This document shows, one piece after another, positions 30,341 through 42,847 of a stretch of DNA of 64,000 nucleotides. The stretch spans positions 9,713,001 through 9,777,000 of the forward strand of contig JAQISU010000041.1 in the NCBI GenBank assembly GCA_029339505.1, in the 5' to 3' direction. The notes under the pieces are model-generated. The model was given only the letters and a program-made list of their open reading frames with translations, did no database searches and was not told the DNA's origin. Source of the stretch: Unio delphinus. Lineage: Eukaryota > Mollusca > Bivalvia > Unionida > Unionidae. Positions within the stretch are counted from its first letter, which is position 1; each line of letters begins with the position of its first letter. Position numbers and translations under genes: made by a program.

Positions 30341-33300
30341 GTATGATATAAGTCTTACTTCTTCGCATTCATATAATGATACAGACACATTTATTACGCT
30401 GAGAACGAAGTACACAATGGTCAGGTTTGAGGTCGCACTTTATAGTGTCGTATTTTGACACTTCATTACTTATTAGTGTAGAAGGTATGAGCCTAATTAT
30501 CACAATCCAAGCATTTTCAAATTAAAAAATAAGCTACATCTGTAATGTGGGTTACATTTACTTTCAGTCAGGCATGGACATGGTTTTATTTGTAGGTGAC
30601 TGTCTGTCACAGTTAGATTAGCATTGGAGAACAAATGCGTAACTTAGGTTGCAAATGAGCAGCCGACGTGGCTTACATATTTACATGTGTCTTCTACAGA
30701 GGTAAATAGCTAGAACAATCTAGATGGTTCTGAGGTGATGAAAATTATGAACAGTTGTTACGGTACTGGTGAAATTTATTCATGGATAAGGCACATACTT
30801 ATTTGTTTAGCTGTCTTATCACAGGAAAATATTCAAAACAGCTGATTCTTGTCAAAAATGAATGTAAAAAATAGGGGTTGGGGGCAGTGTTGGTTCAGTA
30901 TCAAAGCAACAAGTTGCATAAGGAATTGACATTAATACCTCAGTCAGAATCTTACAAGCATCTTTTCAACAAAAATTATTAATTAGCTTTTATGGTATCT
31001 TTAATGTAATATTATTATCATTTTTTGGCAATAGGTCATCGTCGGATCATAATTTGGCTAATTAGCTGTGAGCCTGAATAGGCTGAGTCTGTTATGGGTT
31101 GAGTATATTAGTTAACTGCCTCTGTTATGGATTAGTCCCGGAATCGCAGTATTATGTACTGACCGAGGGGTTAATATCAGTATCTAATTTGGCACTCCAT
31201 ATTAACGCTGCTGCACATATAAATGCATAATTGTTTCAACCAGTCTATACTTACAAAGGTCTTTTTCCTGACTAAATGAAATGCTCGCACAAACAAGTAA
31301 AGGCCTTTTCAAGAGCCCTTGAAATATATTTAAGTTTATCGTGAAGCTATGGTAGCCCAAGGATGCCAAAGTCGATTAAAATGGGATATGTTACTTTAAC
31401 AAATATATCTAATCGCTTCTGTCAACAGCAAGTTGCATCTCTAGCATATAAGTTACCTTGCACATTTAAACTGATTTGATTATCACAAAGCAACTAATAT
31501 AATAAGTGTGTTTAAGCAAACAGACAGAACAAAGAGACGATACATCAGCTGCAGCTTTCGAGAAAATAATGTATGACTAATTCGACTATGCGTTCTAAGA
31601 AATATAGTGGGTCCATGGCTTAGTGTGTGCGGGGTCGGTGAACTTTTCTTTTGAACTGGACTACTTGTTTTACCTTTTCCTCACAATCTTAATTTTTCAA
31701 CTAATGAATATATTAGTTTTGTATGCGTACAACGTTTTTATACTTGAAAACGTAAAATAACTTTTATCACTTATTGGTATCTAGATATGAACAGAAATGT
31801 AGAATAGGAATGGGTGTATAGGTTTCAGGCTCCAAAAGACGACATCCTGTTTCGTTATATCAATAGCCAGTATCCATTTTACATATGGTCATACTCTTGA
31901 ATTTAAATACTTATTTAATATAATTGAATAAGCTTGTAATAAATTCCATTATGTTAGTCCCAGAGGTCACTTATTTTGTGGTTCAAAGATCACTACCGTT
32001 ATTTGATAGCCTTGTCAGTTGAGGACAATGGATGGTGTATGCACCTATATAATATATACGATATATACGTCGACTTATTTAGAAACAATGATTATCGTCT
32101 AATAAGCTGGTAATGAAAATCGTAAAAATAAGAATATGATATTCCAAACTGGATAGATAAAATGGCTTGTACTTTAAGTATTTCAAAAATATATGTGAAT
32201 GCATTATGTCATATTCGAATCTTTCATAAATGTTTCCAACCAAAACAGTAATGTAAAATAAAACAAATATCTTTTCAACTTGTTTGTTCCACACAGCCAC
32301 CATCCATGCTATATTTTCATATCTTATACTTCTTGTGGTAAATCCTATCCCGTCCATGCGTGACAAATGTATGGCGTGGATTCCATGTCATGTAATTTAT
32401 TTCCGTTTCTGGACTATTTGAAGGTGTACTATTTGTCCTCTTAGGTTGACTTCACTTTTGTTAATAGCAGGTAATATTAAATTGAATCTAGGTTTGTCCC
32501 ACATTTATAATTCACATACAAAGTTTAAGTTTATGCATCATATATTTTCCTTCTACTCTTCATCATTAAGCTGTCCGAATCAAGTTTACATGTCTTGCAT
32601 TAAATTGCAATCACCTTCATACAAATTTCCTTAGGGAGACTCACTTTGATAATTCTAATGATAATAATTATATTAAATTACATGGGTAGCACAAACTAAT
32701 CAGATAGGATAGAATCAAGCATATGAGTGACGTTAGTTCAGAAATTTGGTATTCAAGAATTTACACACCACGAACTCAGGAAAAAAACAAAAAAGAATAA
32801 CATATTCACTGTTGAATCTGCATTTTAAACGAAATAAACAAGTAATTTACTTTCATTTAAATGCCATTTATTGTATCTGTTTATTTTCTTACCACCCACA
32901 TATAATGGAACCAGTATGTGGAAATCTAAAAAATGAACTTGCACCAGCTAATCTAGAAGAGCCTGAATAGTTAATATAGTGTATTATACACTTATAAGAG
33001 ATGTTTCTAGACTGTTACTCGATACCAATTATATCAAGTGTCACAGTCTGGTAATCCAAGGCCCATGAGATATTTCTGGACTAGATTGAAGACCCAAACA
33101 GATGTATATTTGATGCAAGTATTACAAGATTTTATAACGACAATTTAGAAACATGTAAAAGCCTGCAAGTCTCAAGGACAACATCTGACAAACATCAGTG
33201 CAAAAGACTGCGAAACAAGGCGTAGATCTTTTGGAAGTACTCATTTCGTTTCAAAACCACAAGCGATCGGTTACAATAATGACAACATAAGAAAATAAAA

Positions 33301-33450
33301 CATTGTATAGTACTTGTGCTTTGTGTATTTTGTGTTTGGTTATATTGTCGTTGGTGTAATTGTTCTGAAGTGGCTTTGAAGCCTTAAAAAAGGAATAGTT
33401 ATGATCAAAACGTACTTGGACTTGTTTCGAAACAGTTTCACATTTGCTGT
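29755..33450. other. Non-coding, nothing recognised
   Basis: AT-rich sequence without a supported gene. A (CTGT)n/(CT)n tract at 30259-30345 makes a spurious Arg/Asp/Thr-rich frame. Confidence 0.4.
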
Positions 33451-33451
33451 C

Positions 33452-33640
33452 GTATGTATGTATGTATGTATGTATGTATGTATGTATGTATGTATGTATG
33501 TATGTATGTATGTATGTATGTATGTATGTATGTATGTATGTATGTATGTATGCATGCATGCATGCATGCATGTATGTATGTATGTATGATTATATGTATG
33601 TATGTATGTGTGCGTGAGTGCGTGTGTGCGTGTGCATATC
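33452..33640. repeat. (GTAT)n/(GCAT)n microsatellite
   Basis: About 100 bp of TATG units, then GCATGCAT, then TATG, ending in GTGCGTGAGTGCGTGTG. All Tyr/Cys/Met frames here are artefacts. Confidence 0.95.
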
Positions 33641-33689
33641 ACGCAGTATGTTAAATTTGGTTTTAAATAGTGGGAACTGTTGTTAATTA

Positions 33690-33895
33690 TTGTTAAGTAA
33701 TAGTTTACAGTTAAGTGACAAGTATTGTTAAGTGATAAGTATTGTTAACTGATAAGTATTGTTTACTGATAAGTATTGTTAACTGATAAGTATTGTTAAG
33801 TGATAAGTATTGTTAAGTGATAAGCATTATTATCTGATAAGTATTGTTAACTGATAAGTATTGTTAACTGATAAGTATTATTAAGTGATTGTGTA
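33690..33895. repeat. 17-bp minisatellite
   Basis: Units of GATAAGTATTGTTAACT with AACT/AAGT/TACT variants, about 12 copies. Confidence 0.85.
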
Positions 33896-33989
33896 CAGAT
33901 TACATTTATAAGTATTTAAGCATTTTCTCTCCTTTGTTTTCTTTGTTTTATCGTGCGTAGTTTTCTTTCAGTATCATATCAAGGGCCAC

Positions 33990-34190
33990 CTCATCATCTA
34001 CCGAAGGGTGAATAGATACGTTATCACGCCATTCACTGAGCAAGTGAATATATAAGGTATCACGTCATTCACTGAAGAAGTGAACAGATACGTTATCACG
34101 CTATTCACTAGACAAGTGAATATATATGTTATCACGCCAATTCACCGGACAAGTAATAGGTACGTTATCGCGTCATCCACTGAACAAAGT
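33990..34190. repeat. 36-bp minisatellite with hairpin units
   Basis: About five units, each containing ATTCACT...AGTGAAT arms around a 5-base loop and a TACGTTATCACGC block. Confidence 0.75.
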
Positions 34191-34333
34191 TTCAATCGCA
34201 CAAATTGATTTTTGTTGACTGTGGACATCACTCATGACAGAGTACTTCAAAATAAAAGGGAATAAAGAGATTACAAATACATATAATAGTGGTGTTTTTT
34301 TCTAATTCAGCAACAACAAAAACTCTTTAAAGG

Positions 34334-34412
34334 ATGAACAAACGATGCTATAATGTAGTTTTTGTGATGTCGATGTTTTTGGATTCATCCTTTACATTGG
34401 CGGTTGCATCGG
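34334..34412 (+). CDS. Candidate first exon encoding a signal peptide
   Basis: ATG 34334 opens MNKRCYNVVFVMSMFL, hydrophobic after a basic start, then SSFTLAVAS. A GTCAGT donor follows at 34413 (GG/GTCAGT). The exon is 79 nt and ends in phase 1, the usual phase for a signal exon before Ig-type domains. The next acceptor at 34776 is also compatible with phase 1. No transcript evidence. Confidence 0.4.
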
Positions 34413-34776
34413 GTCAGTTTTTACACATATTTCCTTAATTCAGTCTGGCTCAGTAACTCTATATTGCAGACATCACCTCGGTAGTCACAGTTATGTTGAT
34501 ACTGACGTCTGATTTCCTTATTATAGGCAGTTTAGCGTGTGTGGTATTGGGTTTCTGAATTGTGTTGATATATTTGAGCGTATTAACCTATAATATGTAT
34601 AACTAAAGTTTATAATCAGAATATTATCGAAAGATTTAACTTAGATTCATACAGAGAAAGTGGAGATTAATCCGTAGTTGGTAATATCTAATCAAAATAT
34701 TAGATTGTAAATTATATTGTCGCTATTTTAATCATTATCTCTTTATATCAAGCTTTTTATCTCCATGTCTTTACAG

Positions 34777-35033
34777 ACCTCAGTAATTTGAACACAAAAT
34801 CAAGGTTTGATATATTCCCCACTTTCCAGCTTTGTCACAAAACTTCAAATGCTACACATGTGCTTTTGAAATATAGATATGGATGTCGGATCCAAATGCA
34901 AATAACAACAATTGCTTCCATGACATCAACTTATTTTAGTCAAAATCGAGTCGAAATGAAAATAAAAAGTGTTTCGTCCTTAATATCCCTTGTTTTAGTC
35001 AAATACATACTTCATATTCCAGTCGTCAGTTAA
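34777..35033 (+). CDS. Candidate ectodomain exon, possibly decayed Ig-like
   Basis: A strong acceptor (ATCTCCATGTCTTTACAG) precedes an open stretch that continues the phase-1 signal exon. It has a cysteine (FQLCHKTSNAT), an N-glycosylation site and a VEMKIKSVSS strand that resembles FEIKNVTEND of the exon at 39688. The open frame ends at a TAA at 35031-35033, with no clear donor before it. It could be a paralogous, partly broken Ig-like exon. Confidence 0.3.
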
Positions 35034-35124
35034 AAAATCCACTGTTGCAAACATCCGAGCTGACTGTATTAAAGAAATATTAAAAACAAGAGGAAAATGT
35101 TTGTATACGTGATAAGTGTTCTTA

Positions 35125-35127
<3 letters not shown>

Positions 35128-35189
<62 letters not shown>
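35128..35189. repeat. (TA)n microsatellite
   Basis: About 31 TA units. Confidence 0.95.
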
Positions 35190-35191
<2 letters not shown>

Positions 35192-35199
35192 ATGATGAC

Positions 35200-37200
35200 A
35201 TCTACATTCTTCGAGATCAATATGTTTATCAGCTGGCTCCATATCCAAATTTGTCTTTTCCTAATATGACCTTTTTGTCAACAGAGGAATATCGCTCTAT
35301 ATAATCTTTGCGTCATTAATCCTAATGTCATCGGAAGCGCTTTGTTAATATTGTTTAAGCGCCCGATATCTTCGTCCACCACAGGATACAGATAATTGTG
35401 TCATTCCCTTGACAACAACGCCACATTTCAGACATGGTTTTGGTGAAGTACTACCAAGCCAAATACTATTCGTTCGTCTCACCACAAAATATTTTCCACA
35501 AGGTTTAACAGATCTGATTATGAGCCATCGAACACTGTTTTGCTCCCGTCATATAATATTTCGATAAAGTTCAATTAAAGAAAATACTTTCCTTATATAT
35601 AAGAAAGAATTATTAACTGTTGCAAAGCATCTGAGAGAAAAATACTTTAAAATAACAGGTATAACACTAACTTTTCAAGGGTAAAAATATGCACCCAAAG
35701 ATGAACGAAACGAAATAAAATCATTATTAACACCGATGAAAACTGAGAGTTTAGCCGAGATTGAACCACACGACACCACCTTTTCAGTACCATTTGCACG
35801 AATTTATCAAATATCCAAACAATGAGTATGCGCAATATGGTACAGTTCATAGTTTGTCAACTTCCAAGACAAATTACGATGGTATTTTCGTTTATTCCAT
35901 TATGAATAAAAAATATATCAGCGGTTGTATTTAAGATAAACATGTGGAAAGCTACTTCAGGTTCTATTCCAGGAACACGCAACTGACAAATTGTCGGCGT
36001 TAAAGAAAATTTTACAAATGAGAGATGGGCCTGCGCCCGACTGGATAACGACAAAATATCATTGGATGTGTAATTGTACATTTGTAAACTAAATCCAGAT
36101 GCACTTGTCTGGAACCCCTCCCTATCCCCAGTTGGATGAAAGTTTTATAGCACTCAAGGTTCACTTCATTACAAAATAAAATTAAGTCTTGACAGCCCTC
36201 TGAATCTCTCAAATTTCGTTATAACATTTCGTTTTGCACTTATCAATTTGCCGAACGGTGTGGGTATTCAAAAACAAAATAACAAAACCTATAACACTTA
36301 CCAAAGAAATTTACTTAATAGGTATTCAACATCAGTCAGATTGGCCTTTGATGATTAACAAAATAGCGTTGCCACAGATAAAATCAACACTCTTACAGAA
36401 CCGGATTGTAAAGTGGGGTCGTAATGGAGAGTTTTCTCCTCAAGGTCGATGCAGCTTTTGATTGGTCGGTAGCCCCTTTGTTTAAATATTTCATTCCCTG
36501 ATCATATCGAAGATTTCTAGCTCAACTGCATTCATCTTTAGACTCTGTGCCCGATCACAGGAATTCAGAATAGAATGGATCATTTCGAAGGTTTCAAGCT
36601 CAACTGCATTCCACCTAGCGCTAATTTCCAAGACAAACTATCTGCAATCTGGCATCCATCTCATCTCTGAAAACAAACACATAAGTCATAACTACTGCCA
36701 TGCTCTCTTCAATGAAATTTGAAATTTAGGTGTTTACTTTGTCATCGTCTGTTACTATTAATTTCATGTAAGTGACTTTCATTTTTTTATATGAACTAAT
36801 TATGATTATGTGAGAAAACTATTAAAGGAATAAAACATACAGGCTATGTCCAAGTAAAATTGCCGTTTTCAGTCCTTTTTATGGTTATGAAAAAATTAAG
36901 GGTGAAATTAAAGTAATTCAGGCAAACCTGGTTTACTATTTTCTGACGATACACTTTACAAGTTTGAAAAGTATTTTTCCCACTAACCTAAGTTAAATAT
37001 TTAAATTCCATGAGTAGCACCAAAATTGACTACATGTACATTATTACATTATATATTACATATACATTTTACATTTTTTAACCTTTAATTTCAGCACTGC
37101 TCTACCTGAAATTTTGGTGCTTGTAAATGAAGTAATAATAAGAGAGTTTTGGGACTGACCCATTAATTCTTTGAATACATTTTCACAGGAGTTCTAAATG
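35200..37200. other. Non-coding, nothing recognised
   Basis: Minus-strand frames of 60-75 codons at 35647-36212 have no motif or splice structure I can support. Confidence 0.35.
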
Positions 37201-37220
37201 CAGTTCTTTCATCAATTTGT

Positions 37221-37375
<155 letters not shown>

Positions 37376-37948
37376 ACAAACTAAATCTATCCTGTTCATT
37401 AATGTTAAGCGGCACTGCGATCTCGTGGCTTATTGTATTACTTAGGATCGTGAAATATTTCATGAAACGCAGAAGAAAATAACAGGCAATCAATAAAACA
37501 TATCGGTATAGGAATTATTGCATGTTGCTGATTGTTTAAAGTAACAGATTACATGCTAAGTTTCTCATAAGGAAAGAGCTAGAATTTGAAAACTCGTAGC
37601 ACTTGTATGGATCAGGATTGTTTGTTCAGTTATCATAATAAGATGTTAGTTAACCCTTGAAATATTAGTTTGATTGGCACAAATTTTATATCTTCATTGT
37701 TCGCTATATATCTTCCGCCAATGTCACTCGTTTCATGGTCAACAATTGTCAAAGAAATTGAGTAGATGTTAAATCAAATCAGTTCTTCGCTGTTGTTTTC
37801 CTGTGGTTTGGATCAATCATGATACACAGTTGTTAAGGAAAGTCATTTTAGGGTGCATGACATACTTGTTAGGTGTTTTACTCACAAATATGTCTCTTAT
37901 ATGACATGAGTACACACATGACGGGAAAGGTATATTCATACCTTAACA

Positions 37949-38009
37949 ATGATCAAAGATACATTCTGGACATTCGCTTTTTCTTTGACTACGTTTGCAG
38001 TATTAACAA
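37949..38009 (+). CDS. Candidate signal-peptide exon of an Ig-like receptor gene
   Basis: ATG 37949 encodes MIKDTFWTFAFSFTTFAVLT, a good signal peptide, then a GTAATT donor at 38010. The 61-nt coding part ends in phase 1. It joins in frame to the exon starting at 39688, whose acceptor leaves two bases before the next codon. It parallels the exon at 34334. Confidence 0.45.
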
Positions 38010-39687
38010 GTAATTAGTAACAATATTTTAATAAATATATTTTGCGTATGTCGGACGAAAATGAATTTGCAAATATAACACATATCTTCACTTTATTACT
38101 TAGGGTTATTGTACTGCTTCCAGTGTCCGTGTCAATTTCAGTGTTCTCATTGAAGGGGACGTGTCGTAACATGTACATTATATAAATAATTGCAACTTAT
38201 ATAAATCAAAACCATTCGTTACTCAAGTGACAGTATGAAGTGAGATATCGTGTCACATACGTCCAAATTAGTTTCAATCTCTTGATGATTCCTTTATTTT
38301 TAGATTAGTTTACTTTGATAAACCCACTTTAAAACATAAATGCATCTGGAATCATAAAACGTTTCGGGGAGATTTATATAAGGAGTACAAAATCACAACC
38401 ACAAAGTAAAATTGTCTATAATTTCACGTTTCGTTCAGTTTAGTTAAATCATGTTTTAAGTTTCTTCCTCAAAATCTGTACATCCCTAGAACCATTAAAC
38501 GGTATTAGTGGAACATGAAAAGGTCAATGTATCCTTTATTTTATTTTTTAATACCATGGTTTATGTTTATGCGATTATTTCTTGGCAAATTTGCTTTTGT
38601 AAATTGGAAATATGTTGCCGACACTTTTTATGTTTATTACACTTTCATCATAGCTATCGGTCAATTTGACATACACTTCACACTTCACTCTCTTGAACTA
38701 AATTGTCCTTACATTTTATATTTCACACTCTGTTCATGCACGAATCATCCAACACGTCACAGTTATTTTTTCTATTTCACTGAGTGAGGCCATATCCACG
38801 GGTTTCGCATGAGCTAGGAGAAAGGTATGTCACCATGGATATATCATGTTAAATCTACGAGTTACGAATCATGGTGAAATAAATCATTTTCGTGAGTACT
38901 TAAAACAGATCACAAATTAGATCACTGAGTACCATATTTAAATCTTCACTGACTTTGAATCAATTTTAGGCAATATCAATGCCGGTATCATGAAAGTAAA
39001 TGATTGGATGTATTTCCATTTTACCACCCTATGTTAATTAACATATGACCGGATCTCTTCCTGCTTCCTGAATATTATACAGCAATCACGAAACTTGTCG
39101 GAGGATGAAACGTGATGAGTACTACATTTTCATCATAAAATACAATCTACTGCGATCCAATTTCATTCCATATGAGACCTTTGTTTCATTTTTTGTTTTA
39201 CTATAAAAGATTAAATCTTGAACTGGATTAAGAAAATCTTTTTTCCATCGTCATTAATTCCTGATATTAGTCACGAAGTTGAATGCATAATAAAGACGAT
39301 TGTAAAATATTACATTAGTATATAGTAATGGGATATGTAATTATAGATTTAAAAATACAAGAGACTATCAGCAACACTTACGAGTGTTGACATGCCCAAA
39401 CATTTAAAAAATAAGGCGAATTCTTCCGATACAATTGTGTGACATGGAACTTTTATATATTAACAAATACTTGTACACTTCATTCCGGAGTATAGTTTAA
39501 AGTATAGTTTACTCGTTCGATCTTCTCAAGATCATTCATTCACACAAATGTATGATTGCTAAATTTACACTGACATTTTAATCATCGTTTCTTATACTAA
39601 TGGTGTAGTTAATTTATTTGCCAAGAACCAGGTGAAATAAAGCAATGATATATTGGAGATAACATACTGATCACAGAAATTGACCAG

Positions 39688-39897
39688 AAATCGATATTCG
39701 TCCTTCGATATACCACAATGACCAGCTTATTGCTGTGAGTACTAATTCACCGTTTTATGGTCGAATAAGATGTTCAAAGGACAAGGACAACAACACAACA
39801 AGATTTGAAATAAAGAACGTTACAGAGAATGACACTGGCTTCTACAAAGTGGAAACAGAAGGCAGTTTTACACTGCGATGCTTTCTAAATATTACAG
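39688..39897 (+). CDS. Ig-like domain exon (phase 1-1)
   Basis: Acceptor ATTGACCAG/AAATCG and donor ATTACAG/GTATTG bound a 210-nt exon, phase 1 at both ends as usual for Ig domains. It encodes a half-domain pattern: GRIRCSKDKDNNTTRFEIKNV, then ENDTGFYKVE (the DxGxYxC-like F strand with Val-Glu instead of Cys), then a later Cys in LRCFLNIT. There are four potential N-glycosylation sites (NNT, NVT, NDT, NIT). A secreted or membrane receptor is likely. The domain is divergent, so the family call is moderate. Confidence 0.5.
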
Positions 39898-42427
39898 GTA
39901 TTGTTACAAATATAAAGTAAAACCAATGTACTAAGCAATCACTGTGCGTATCGTTAACCAATGTGTGACCTTCACGTCAATGAGCATTTAAATATATGCA
40001 GACACTTAGCTATATCGGTAAAAAAGAAAGGTTATATCATCCAAAAACCACTTAGTTTCAAGGAAACATAATATTTGATATCAGGATGTTGATATAGCAG
40101 CATTCAGTAAACCAAACTAAACTTGTACGAGTGACGTTTCTGAGAAGAGAACGACAAAAACAGTTATGATTTAGAGAGCTAAGGTACCAAACTTGCCAAG
40201 AAAACTATATAATTTTCTAACATTATTCTTTCATCTTTGTTGATACCAACAACAAGGTATATAATGAGTAAATATAATAAAGCGAGAAAGATGTGAAACT
40301 TTAATCTGAAAAATGCATTCTTAAAATTGCGTATTCTTGAATCTTCTGAATATTTTAATGAGTTCATTTATATTTTAGTCATCTAATTATTATTTAATTG
40401 TCTGATGTTTGTCGCGGTTATAATATAATTCCTGAAATTACGCCCCTCATCGTATCTGTCATTGCAAGTCTCCATAGATGTCTTGTCACTTTATTGCAGT
40501 TTACATTCTTCAAGTCGATTTGTATTTGATATTGCTATTTATAATTGAGATATATTTTAGCCATAATGATGTATTATAGACTATTTGTTATAAGAGTTAT
40601 TGTTGTTGACTAATCCTATAGAATAGTGTGTATGATAGATGCAATGTTTTTTCCCGATATATATTGAAATATAACATATACTGCTCATTTATTAACCGAC
40701 ATATACCAACGGTATGAGTATTGCACAATGCCATACATCAACATTTTAAATTCAATCATATCATCTATCAACCAAATCGAGAGATACAAAGCAAACATAC
40801 TTTTGTATTGGGAAAGTGTACAATCGTGTTAATATTGGGAAAGTTTACATTCGTGTTATCTTGTTTTTCATTAGTTCAATCAAATCGAAGCATTTATTGA
40901 GGATTTATATATGCGATGAGTTAATAAATTTATGCATTATACATTTGTAATATTTATAACAGGTAGATTCACATATAGTGCAAGTAAATTGATTAGTGTA
41001 ACTCCGCCAGAACGTTTTAACGGAATTATCTCAGACCAACCGAGTAATATAACATTACGAACAACTGTAATTTCAAGTGCATTCGTAAATCTTACCCGTT
41101 TGCGTCAGTATATTTATCTTTGATAAGCAACATATAACAATTATTTGTGACTTCATTCTTGAAATTTATTGGACAACATATTAACATAAGTAATTATTTC
41201 ATGCATTTTATCGTGCAGAGATTTAAACTACCAGTTTTCTGAAAAGAATTTAAATTTTAGGTTATTAATGACCAAGTGTCTATCCACTCTGACACTGTGA
41301 AAATGTTGTGGTTTTGTGGGTTCAGAGCATGAGAAAAAACAAACTAAACACGACAGATCCACTCAATTGGACTAATGGCAAGCTTTTTTCAGACATACTC
41401 GCTGTCCAAGCCCGACAATCTGATATTCTCCTACAGGCAGATAATGCGTCCATTTGTCTTTGTTAAGAGACATAATTCCTTCATAAAAAGTAAAACGTTT
41501 ATACCAGCTCAATGACGCTACAGATCAATTTCTTTAAATTTAAAAGTCATAGATTAACAAAACCAAAAGCTGAAATTTTCTCATCTCATATCATAAAATG
41601 CAGAACCTATCCCACCCAAAATTGTTTTAAATATATTAACCGCAGAGGTATTATGCTCTATTACACTTACGTATTTGGATGCCTTTGCTCAATTCAGTAT
41701 AGGTTATTAGAAAGAAATCATTCGTACTTAAGTTCGCATTGAAACGTGTTGCAGCCATGAATGATTTATGTAATGTTTATCTTAAAATCATAACGAAATA
41801 CCAAACAAAAAAGTCCATCGACACATTAAACATCTTTTATTTCACAGCTGTATAAACTGCAACTAAAAAGATTTTTACAAAGATCCTTTCTTAGTTATAT
41901 TCTTTTCGCGTTTTAGTTTGAACTTTGACGATTCATATTGTTATTGTTAGTTCTTACCTTTCTTGTGCAAACATGTGTTCTACAATATACTTCGGATTGC
42001 TTTATGTTCTTACCATATATATCTATATCTACAAATTCGATAAGAGACAATGGAAACAGCATCTAGTGCTGCATTTTCCACATTAGGAAAATGCTCACAT
42101 ACACCTTCAAGGGAGACGATATGGACGAGTAATGCGAACTATCTGGAAAACACATTTACAAATCCAGCAGGAAGACTCCTATATCCAACTTCAAAGGTGT
42201 CTACGTCAGGTCATATATCATGCCACAATAATACACAACAACTGGACGATGACGTTTACAAATCTGACGTTAAGGATACCATTTCAAAAATATGTGAATC
42301 ACGTAGCACATCGAATAAGACGTTATTGGCTAAATGACATGAATGTCCAGGCAGTTTAATAGATGCTTGTCCGTTTCCTTCTGATGCATTTTCAGCATCT
42401 GCAAACACGATATCTACACTATTATTA
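39898..42427. other. Presumed intron with little recognised content
   Basis: AT-rich, mostly featureless apart from the candidate membrane stretch at 41961-42083 and a 95-codon frame at 42050-42337 of unknown worth. Confidence 0.3.
41961..42083 (+). other. Candidate transmembrane-encoding stretch
   Basis: Open frame with STIYFGLLYVLTIYIYIY followed by basic KFDKRQWK, the look of a membrane helix plus cytoplasmic stop-transfer residues. It lies between the Ig-like exon and the next candidate exon on the same strand. Splice sites are not clear; an overlapping frame from 42050 (METASSAAF) is an alternative. Confidence 0.25.

Positions 42428-42429
<2 letters not shown>

Positions 42430-42513
<84 letters not shown>
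42430..42513. repeat. (TA)n microsatellite
   Basis: About 42 TA units. Confidence 0.95.
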
Positions 42514-42515
<2 letters not shown>

Positions 42516-42627
42516 CTGAAATATATACGTTTGACTTAAATCTTGTTATATCGAAGCACATAAATCTTCGACATGTGAGCATTCGAAAGGACGAATGTCA
42601 AATTGATGTATTTAATTTTATTACCAG

Positions 42628-42731
42628 ACATATCAACATCAATGGTTGACATGGACCCTGGCACGAAAGACGAAGAGGCCAATACATTATTTTCAAATGT
42701 TATGAACCATGCGTCTGCAGAAAACGTCATG
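42628..42731 (+). CDS. Candidate internal exon, acidic
   Basis: Acceptor TTTAATTTTATTACCAG and donor ATG/GTAAGC bound 104 nt that read DISTSMVDMDPGTKDEEAN onward in phase 1. It is compatible with an upstream phase-1 exon such as 39688-39897 or a missing membrane exon. Possibly part of a cytoplasmic tail; no family recognised. Confidence 0.35.
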
Positions 42732-42847
42732 GTAAGCATATATTTCTTCAATGTCTTGAATGAACAGAAAACGAACAAAGAAAGGACTATAGTTCTCTTA
42801 GGACATAGGAGTCGGTCAGGATATATATAACTTTGAATGCCAAAGTA

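Noticed and set aside
30168..30458. Arg/Asp/Thr-rich and Cys/Val/Ser-rich frames
   Set aside because: Made by a CTGT/CT microsatellite.
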